Origin: Campylobacteraceae bacterium | GTDB taxonomy: Bacteria > Campylobacterota > Campylobacteria > Campylobacterales > Sulfurospirillaceae | Reading direction: 5' to 3' | NCBI GenBank assembly: GCA_027040375.1 | Contig: JALUMJ010000009.1 | Location: forward strand, 1-13,234 | Length of the DNA stretch: 13,234 nucleotides | In this document: in pieces, positions 6,467-10,591 of the stretch | Layout of the letters: each line of letters starts with the position of its first letter | Position numbering within the stretch: the stretch's first letter is position 1 | Position numbers and translations under genes: made by a program | The notes under the pieces: generated by a model | The model's database searches: none | Told to the model about the DNA's origin: nothing | The model's input: only the letters and a program-made list of their open reading frames with translations

Positions 6467-7548
6467 TTTATCTCTTGGGATGTTATCTTATATGCAAATG
6501 CTCTTGGAGAGTAGTAGTTTAGTACATCTCCGTCAACTTCGCCATAAGGATAACCTAGCATATTTATAGGAAATTGCTCAGGTTTTGGACTAAGCACAAA
6601 GTCTCTTCCCCAGTTAAATCCGACCCAGTTCATCTCCCACGAGTTTATATATTTTGCTCTTAACTCTTTTGTTTTTTTGTCGTTATAATTTAATTTTTCT
6701 ACAAGTTCAAGTTTCGTGATATCAGCTGGGTCTGTTGGAACCCAACCAATTCCTGGTATGTAGTATTCTGCTCGGCAGTGTTGCCAAGTGGATATATTTG
6801 CAAAGCCATTTTTATCCGCTTTTCCCAACGCTTTTGAAAAATGTGAAAGCCCAAGCCTTATGCCAAAAACATCCCGACAAGGAATACCAGCGGCTCTCGT
6901 AAGAGCTACAAATAAAGAACTTATGTCTGTACATTTCCCGCCAAAATAACCGCTTTCAACCATCTTGCCTGCATTTCCTACGCCACAACCTATAACTTTT
7001 GGATCTCTAAAAGTTGTTTTTGTAACCCAGTTATATATAGCTTGAACTTTTTGGAATCTATCAGTCATACCTTTTGTTAATTTATCAGCTATCTCTTTTA
7101 TCTTACCATCAGTTGGTATGTGAGAAGATGGCTCCAAGAATTTTTTCACACTCGCGGGAATTGGCAAGTTTTTACTGCTTGCTTTTTTGATATATTTTAG
7201 ATTAACACTTCTATAAGTTGTCTCTATTTCCATCTCTACATGTAGAGTTTTTTTCTTATCACTCTTTTTCCAGCTTGCAAATAAGATTTTAGCATCTTCT
7301 TTGTTATCCGAATTTATATTTGAATCATCATAATTTCCGCTAAATTTTAAAGATCTTACTTTTTGATAGTCGCTGTCATAAGGCAAAGGAAACCATAGTT
7401 TTGCAGGAAAATCTTTCTCATCATATTTTATATCAAAGTCAGCAATAACCTTAAATCTTCTTCTGTTTTCCACAGCAAACATCTCGCTTGGTACTATCGC
7501 CATGGCACCCAATACCATAGAACCCACTAAAAACCCTCTTCTTTCCAT
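6463..7548 (-). CDS. Exported transglutaminase-like cysteine protease with Tat-type signal
   Basis: A 361-residue protein starting at the ATG at 7548, which has AAGGA eight bases upstream. A longer in-frame start at 7620 lacks a ribosome site and would bury the signal. The N-terminus MERRGFLVGSMVLGAMA has a twin-arginine motif (RRGFLV) and a hydrophobic segment, so export in folded form is likely. Residues about 150-290 are a transglutaminase-core domain with the triad Cys206 (FGGKCTDIS), His257 (WQHCRAEYY) and Asp273 (WVPTDPAD). The region before it (about 32-145) looks like the beta-rich N-terminal domain common in this family. Such proteins are generally predicted to be peptidases. A C-terminal tail of about 75 residues contains several Trp and Pro residues. 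It is the first gene of the operon with TusA-MerT and merP; how a protease relates to that transporter is unclear. Confidence 0.85.
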   Translation of the reverse strand: MERRGFLVGSMVLGAMAIVPSEMFAVENRRRFKVIADFDIKYDEKDFPAKLWFPLPYDSDYQKVRSLKFSGNYDDSNINSDNKEDAKILFASWKKSDKKKTLHVEMEIETTYRSVNLKYIKKASSKNLPIPASVKKFLEPSSHIPTDGKIKEIADKLTKGMTDRFQKVQAIYNWVTKTTFRDPKVIGCGVGNAGKMVESGYFGGKCTDISSLFVALTRAAGIPCRDVFGIRLGLSHFSKALGKADKNGFANISTWQHCRAEYYIPGIGWVPTDPADITKLELVEKLNYNDKKTKELRAKYINSWEMNWVGFNWGRDFVLSPKPEQFPINMLGYPYGEVDGDVLNYYSPRAFAYKITSQEIK

Positions 7549-7634
7549 AATTATATCCTTGTGTGATTTGTTTAGTATTGCAAAAGTATGACGAGAAGTA
7601 GCTTTACATGTAGAAATCATGCAACATTATGTCA

Positions 7635-7649
7635 GCCCAAACCTTGGGC
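7635..7649. repeat. Small inverted repeat in the gap upstream of the transglutaminase gene
   Basis: GCCCAA-ACC-TTGGGC is a perfect 6-bp stem with a 3-base loop, in the 160-bp gap between the last pseudopilin gene and the transglutaminase gene. On the minus strand it is followed by TGACATAATG rather than a U-run, so it is not a typical intrinsic terminator. TGACATAAT just after it could be an extended -10 for the downstream operon, which would make the palindrome a candidate operator. The rest of the gap shows only a TACATGTA palindrome at 7605-7612. Confidence 0.35.
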
Positions 7650-7708
7650 AATATGCAATCTATTTGTGAAATGATAGCGAAAATTGCTAAAAGTTTTGCT
7701 TAATTAGT

Positions 7709-8227
7709 TTATAATTTATTAACTTCAAATATATATGGTTTTTGTTTTTTGTTTTTTATGAAGACTAGTATCTGTTTTTTGTTTTTAGAGAGATTAACTT
7801 GAAAATATTCGCAATTTTTTTGCACGATATCCATGTATGTGTATTTTTGCATATCGCTCTTTATCGGCAGTGTTATTTTCCTAGCAGATTCAAATCTTGC
7901 AATGCTATTTTCTTTTTTTAGCACCAACCATGTTACATATGGGTGGCTTATGCCATAGACTGAATTATTGCTTGAAAAACTGATTATCGAATATCGTTTA
8001 TAGTTATTTATGCTTAAGTTGCTTGATTGGGAGATATCATTATATAAAACATTTAAAAATATTTCATTTCTACTGTTTTTTTTGATTTTATCTTGAAAAA
8101 GTTTATTATTAATTTTGGTTTGATAAATTGTTGAAGCAACAAAAAGAGTGATTAATCCTAGCAAAACGATGGAAACAAGGACTTCAATGAGAGTAAAGCC
8201 TTTATTTTTATGCAAGTATTTCATCAT
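7709..8227 (-). CDS. Minor pseudopilin, GspJ-like by position
   Basis: 172 residues with a type IV prepilin leader: MMKYLHKNKG, then FTLIEVLVSIVLLG, with cleavage by prepilin peptidase after Gly10, methylated Phe at +1 and Glu at +5 (residue 15). The hydrophobic stretch of about 20 residues embeds the protein in the inner membrane before pseudopilus assembly. The remaining globular part is Asn/Lys/Ser-rich and has no recognisable motif. It is the last of four overlapping pseudopilin genes, its ATG overlapping the previous stop as ATGA, and order G-H-I-J makes GspJ the natural assignment. Sequence alone does not separate J from other minor pseudopilins, and the protein is shorter than many GspJ. 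Either of two adjacent ATGs (8227 or 8224) could be the start; no strong ribosome site distinguishes them. Confidence 0.75.
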   Translation of the reverse strand: MMKYLHKNKGFTLIEVLVSIVLLGLITLFVASTIYQTKINNKLFQDKIKKNSRNEIFLNVLYNDISQSSNLSINNYKRYSIISFSSNNSVYGISHPYVTWLVLKKENSIARFESARKITLPIKSDMQKYTYMDIVQKNCEYFQVNLSKNKKQILVFIKNKKQKPYIFEVNKL

Positions 8228-8640
8228 TGTTTTACCGTAAGAAATTTTGAAACACCGTCTCTGTTTTTAACTATAATTTCATCTATCAGGATGTTAATAT
8301 TTTTATCATCCTGTTTCATATTTACTATAGATTTGTATTTTTGAGAATAGTGTAGTTTGATTTTTTTTAATTCTTTTATCTCAAAATCATTTTTTAAATT
8401 ATATTTATTTTTAACCATATCATATAAATTTATATCTTTATTGTGCAAATTAATATTATGTTCATCTAAAATTAGTGAAATATATCTTGAAAATTGGAGT
8501 TTTTTGGTCGCAATTAAATACAAAGATTTTTGATTGGAAGTAATTTTTAAAAGAGCAATTCCAACTATGGAAAGAATAATGATACTTACTATTGTCTCCA
8601 CAAGCAAATAAGCTGATTTGCTATTTTTTATAATAGTCAT
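8224..8640 (-). CDS. Minor pseudopilin, GspI-like by position
   Basis: 138 residues from the ATG at 8640. A longer frame opening upstream would place 21 charged residues before the leader and is disfavoured. The leader is MTIIKNSKSA followed by YLLVETIVSIIILSIVG: predicted cleavage is after Ala10, with Tyr at +1 and Glu at +5. Ala at -1 and Tyr at +1 are both departures from the usual Gly/Phe pair. The downstream domain is rich in Asn, Lys and Ile and contains no cysteine. It overlaps the preceding pseudopilin gene by 20 bp and the next by ATGA, so translation is coupled. Position third in the set, and small size like GspI, suggest the I subunit; confidence in the exact subunit is low, in the pseudopilin class good. 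Confidence 0.68.
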   Translation of the reverse strand: MTIIKNSKSAYLLVETIVSIIILSIVGIALLKITSNQKSLYLIATKKLQFSRYISLILDEHNINLHNKDINLYDMVKNKYNLKNDFEIKELKKIKLHYSQKYKSIVNMKQDDKNINILIDEIIVKNRDGVSKFLTVKQ

Positions 8641-9160
8641 CTGTATTTTTAGGGTAAAGATCTGTTTGCAAATATGCTTTTTGTGCTCCAAGTAGAGAAT
8701 CAAAAGTTTTTATTGTCTGAAAAAAAGGTACAAATAAAAGGTATTTGCTTGCTGTTTTTAAAATAATTTTATCAACAAATTTCCCTTTTCTTAGATTTAG
8801 CTTAAAACATACATGTTGCTCTTTTTTATCTAAAACCATATCATCATAATCAAACTCTTTTATAATTTCAAAATTATTCATTTTATAAGTTTTAAAGCTT
8901 TTGTTAAACGGCAAGTCAATATTATCTTGATACTGGTTTTCTCCTGATAACAGTTTTTCTTTATTACACTTATTTCCATATATTAAAAATACGCCATCAA
9001 TATCTAAATCCAATTTTTGCAGATAAGAAGGTAGTTCTTTAAAACTCATAACTTTAACATCTTTTTTAGATTTAAAATTTGTAAGCACTAAAGAATACAT
9101 AACACCAAGTAGTAAAATTACCACTATTAGCTCTATTAGGCTAAAAGCGTTTATTCGCAT
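8621..9160 (-). CDS. Minor pseudopilin, GspH-like by position
   Basis: 179 residues with the short prepilin leader MRINA followed by FSLIELIVVILLLGVMYSL. Predicted cleavage is between Ala5 and Phe6, with the essential Glu at +5 (residue 10); Ala at -1 replaces the usual Gly. The C-terminal globular domain carries two cysteines (65 and 118) that could form a disulfide in the periplasm. The gene starts 10 bp inside the end of gspG, showing tight coupling, and is followed by two more pseudopilin genes. By order it would be GspH, which with I, J and K forms the pseudopilus tip, but no GspH-specific motif could be recognised. Confidence 0.72.
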   Translation of the reverse strand: MRINAFSLIELIVVILLLGVMYSLVLTNFKSKKDVKVMSFKELPSYLQKLDLDIDGVFLIYGNKCNKEKLLSGENQYQDNIDLPFNKSFKTYKMNNFEIIKEFDYDDMVLDKKEQHVCFKLNLRKGKFVDKIILKTASKYLLFVPFFQTIKTFDSLLGAQKAYLQTDLYPKNTDDYYKK

Positions 9161-9567
9161 GTAGATAGTTTTATATCCTTGTTGTCACCGCTCCCACCCT
9201 CTTTTTTGTCAGCACCCAAAGAGATAATATCATAAGAATCGGAATCTCTAACATATATATACGGAGTTTTCCACGGATCAGTCGGAACTTTTTTGCTACC
9301 AATAAAACCTCCATTTGGATATGATGTATATATGGTAGGATTCGGATTGGTTATAAGAGCTTTTAGTGCCTCACTGGTGGTCGGATATGAACCATTTGCA
9401 ATTTTAAAAGACTTTAAAGCATCACCAAGAGAATGCATTTGAACACAAGTAAGCTTTACTTTAGCCTGTTCACTTTGACCGATTAAATTAGGAACTACCA
9501 ATGTTGCCAAAAGCCCAAGAATAATGATAACAATCATAAGCTCTATAAGCGAAAAACCTTTTCTCAT
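9151..9567 (-). CDS. gspG: Major pseudopilin of the type II secretion system
   Basis: Main subunit of the inner-membrane-anchored pseudopilus that pushes folded exoproteins through the outer-membrane secretin. The start is the ATG at 9567: GGAG lies six bases upstream, and it gives the classical leader MRKG followed by FSLIELMIVIIILGLL (cleavage after Gly4, Glu9 at +5). A GTG four codons earlier is part of the ribosome-site region. The 138-residue product has the GspG hallmarks: long N-terminal helix, NGSYPTT (58-64), DPWKTPYIYV (97-106) and the C-terminal acidic calcium-binding loop LGADKKEGGSGDNKDI (117-132). Cys41 and Cys137 may form a disulfide, not a feature of well-studied GspG proteins. 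It heads a four-gene operon. The ATPase, secretin and prepilin peptidase genes are not in the window. Confidence 0.9.
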   Translation of the reverse strand: MRKGFSLIELMIVIIILGLLATLVVPNLIGQSEQAKVKLTCVQMHSLGDALKSFKIANGSYPTTSEALKALITNPNPTIYTSYPNGGFIGSKKVPTDPWKTPYIYVRDSDSYDIISLGADKKEGGSGDNKDIKLSTCE

Positions 9568-9591
9568 ATAATACTCCACCTAAATAATGTA

Positions 9592-9600
9592 ATTATATCA
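9592..9600 (-). promoter_or_regulatory. Extended -10 promoter of the gspG pseudopilin operon
   Basis: Minus-strand TGATATAAT stands 24 bases before the gspG ATG, with the AGGTGGAG ribosome site between. It is the third exact copy of this extended -10 in the window. The rest of the gap between the parvulin gene and gspG (9580-9735) is AT-rich; no gene or convincing terminator hairpin is seen there. Confidence 0.65.
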
Positions 9601-9735
9601 AATCTTACCTTTAGTTACAATGGTTATGCTATTTTATACAGCAATTAACTTTTTAACATTAAGCATCATCAACGCTACACTAAACCCTCATATATGTGTC
9701 CAATCAGAAGGTTGGAAGCAAAAAAGGTTAAAATA

Positions 9736-10485
9736 CTATAATGTGTTAAACCATTTTTTGTATTTTTGTGATCTTAAAATATCTTCTATGTTTTTTTTTG
9801 CTTTCACAAATGGTGTTATCCCCCGCTCTTTTATATACACTATATGCCATCCAAGTGTTGTCCAAAATGGCTTATGATTGAATGTTCCCTCCTTAAGTCT
9901 AAATGCCTCTTTCCCAAAAGGTTGCACCATTGTGCCATATCTTATAAAACCCAGATCTCCCCCTTTACTTCTTCTAGGGTGCAAAGAGTATTTTTTTGCT
10001 AATTCTTTAAAAAGCACAAACTGTTTTGATTTTGGTGTCTGTTCAAGTTGTTTGATGTAGCTTTGTATGTTTTGTTTTCCTTTTTTATTGTTTCTAACTA
10101 TTGTGTATGCATGAACACTTGTATAATCTCTTATGTGTTTTTCATAGTAAGTTTTCATTTGAGGTTTTGTAATTTTTATATTTTGTCTATGATTCGTCAA
10201 AAAAAGACGCATAGCTTGCTCTTTCCCTATGAGTTTCATATGTTCTTTGTAAACATCTGTTTTTTGTACGCCAGCTTTTGTAGCCAATAGATAGATATGT
10301 TCTCTTTTGTTATATTTTTGCAAAATAGTTTTTTTTTCTATGTAGTTTAGTGAATCAAATTTTTTATAGTATCTTAAAGAGCTCAGGCCATCAAGTTCTT
10401 TTTGTTTGAATCTGTCTTGTGCTATAAGTGTATTGTGGCATAAAAACAGTACTATAACTAGCATAATTATTTTTAAGCTCTTCAT
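9736..10485 (-). CDS. Exported parvulin-type peptidyl-prolyl isomerase (PpiC/SurA-like)
   Basis: 249 residues with a signal peptide (hydrophobic residues 5-20, likely cleavage near LIA-QD), so periplasmic or loosely membrane-bound. Residues about 122-222 form a parvulin domain: YSLHPRRSKGGDLGFIRYG (166-184), VQPFGKEAFRLKEG (187-200) and LGWHIVYIKER (211-221). The preceding helical part (about 25-120) is a short chaperone-like region, as in PEB4/SurA-like proteins. His214 of the GWHI motif is present, but the first conserved parvulin His (usual A-x-H-I-L-V) is replaced, the segment reading AYTIV, which questions isomerase activity. AGAGG stands eight bases before the ATG. Lying between a giant secreted protein and the pseudopilin operon, it may assist folding of exported proteins; this is inference from context. 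Confidence 0.8.
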   Translation of the reverse strand: MKSLKIIMLVIVLFLCHNTLIAQDRFKQKELDGLSSLRYYKKFDSLNYIEKKTILQKYNKREHIYLLATKAGVQKTDVYKEHMKLIGKEQAMRLFLTNHRQNIKITKPQMKTYYEKHIRDYTSVHAYTIVRNNKKGKQNIQSYIKQLEQTPKSKQFVLFKELAKKYSLHPRRSKGGDLGFIRYGTMVQPFGKEAFRLKEGTFNHKPFWTTLGWHIVYIKERGITPFVKAKKNIEDILRSQKYKKWFNTL

Positions 10486-10534
10486 TATTTAAACCTCTAT
10501 TTTTCTAATATATGGTTTCGATCATAAAATAGTT

Positions 10535-10562
10535 TCGTTCCCAGCGATAACGCTGGGAACGA
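10535..10562. repeat. REP-like perfect palindrome (12-bp stem, 4-base loop)
   Basis: TCGTTCCCAGCG at 10535-10546, loop ATAA, and CGCTGGGAACGA at 10551-10562 pair perfectly. It stands out from the AT-rich surroundings by its GC content. It lies in the 101-bp gap after the giant repeat protein and 49 bp before the parvulin gene. On the minus strand the stem is followed by AACTATTTTATG, only a weak U-tract, so it is a mediocre terminator. GTTCCC...GGGAAC palindromes are typical of REP elements dispersed by RAYT-type enzymes in many genomes, which fits it as well or better. Confidence 0.6.
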
Positions 10563-10571
10563 GGGAAATCA

Positions 10572-10591
10572 AATAACGCTATCGCATTATT
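10572..10591. repeat. Second hairpin spanning the stop codon of the giant repeat protein
   Basis: On the minus strand AATAATGC-GATA-GCGTTATT forms an 8-bp stem with one U-G pair and a 4-base loop, and contains the TAA stop (10589-10587). It shares the octamer ATAACGCT (plus strand, 10547-10554 and 10573-10580 in aligned form) with the palindrome next to it, so the two may form one composite element or a two-stem terminator region. Confidence 0.4.

Noticed and set aside
7549..7620. 24-residue N-terminal extension of the transglutaminase from the ATG at 7620
   Set aside because: The ATG at 7548 has AAGGA at proper spacing and exposes a twin-arginine signal; the extension would mask it.
7635..7649. 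GCCCAA/TTGGGC hairpin as terminator of the pseudopilin operon
   Set aside because: Short 6-bp stem without a following U-run on the minus strand; kept only as a small inverted repeat.
8641..8703. Longer start (8703) for the third pseudopilin
   Set aside because: It adds 21 charged residues ahead of the prepilin leader and lies deep in the preceding pseudopilin gene; the ATG at 8640 gives a normal leader length.
9620..9877. Plus-strand frame of 85 codons overlapping the end of the parvulin gene
   Set aside because: No ribosome site, no recognisable motif, and its right half is antisense to a well-supported gene.
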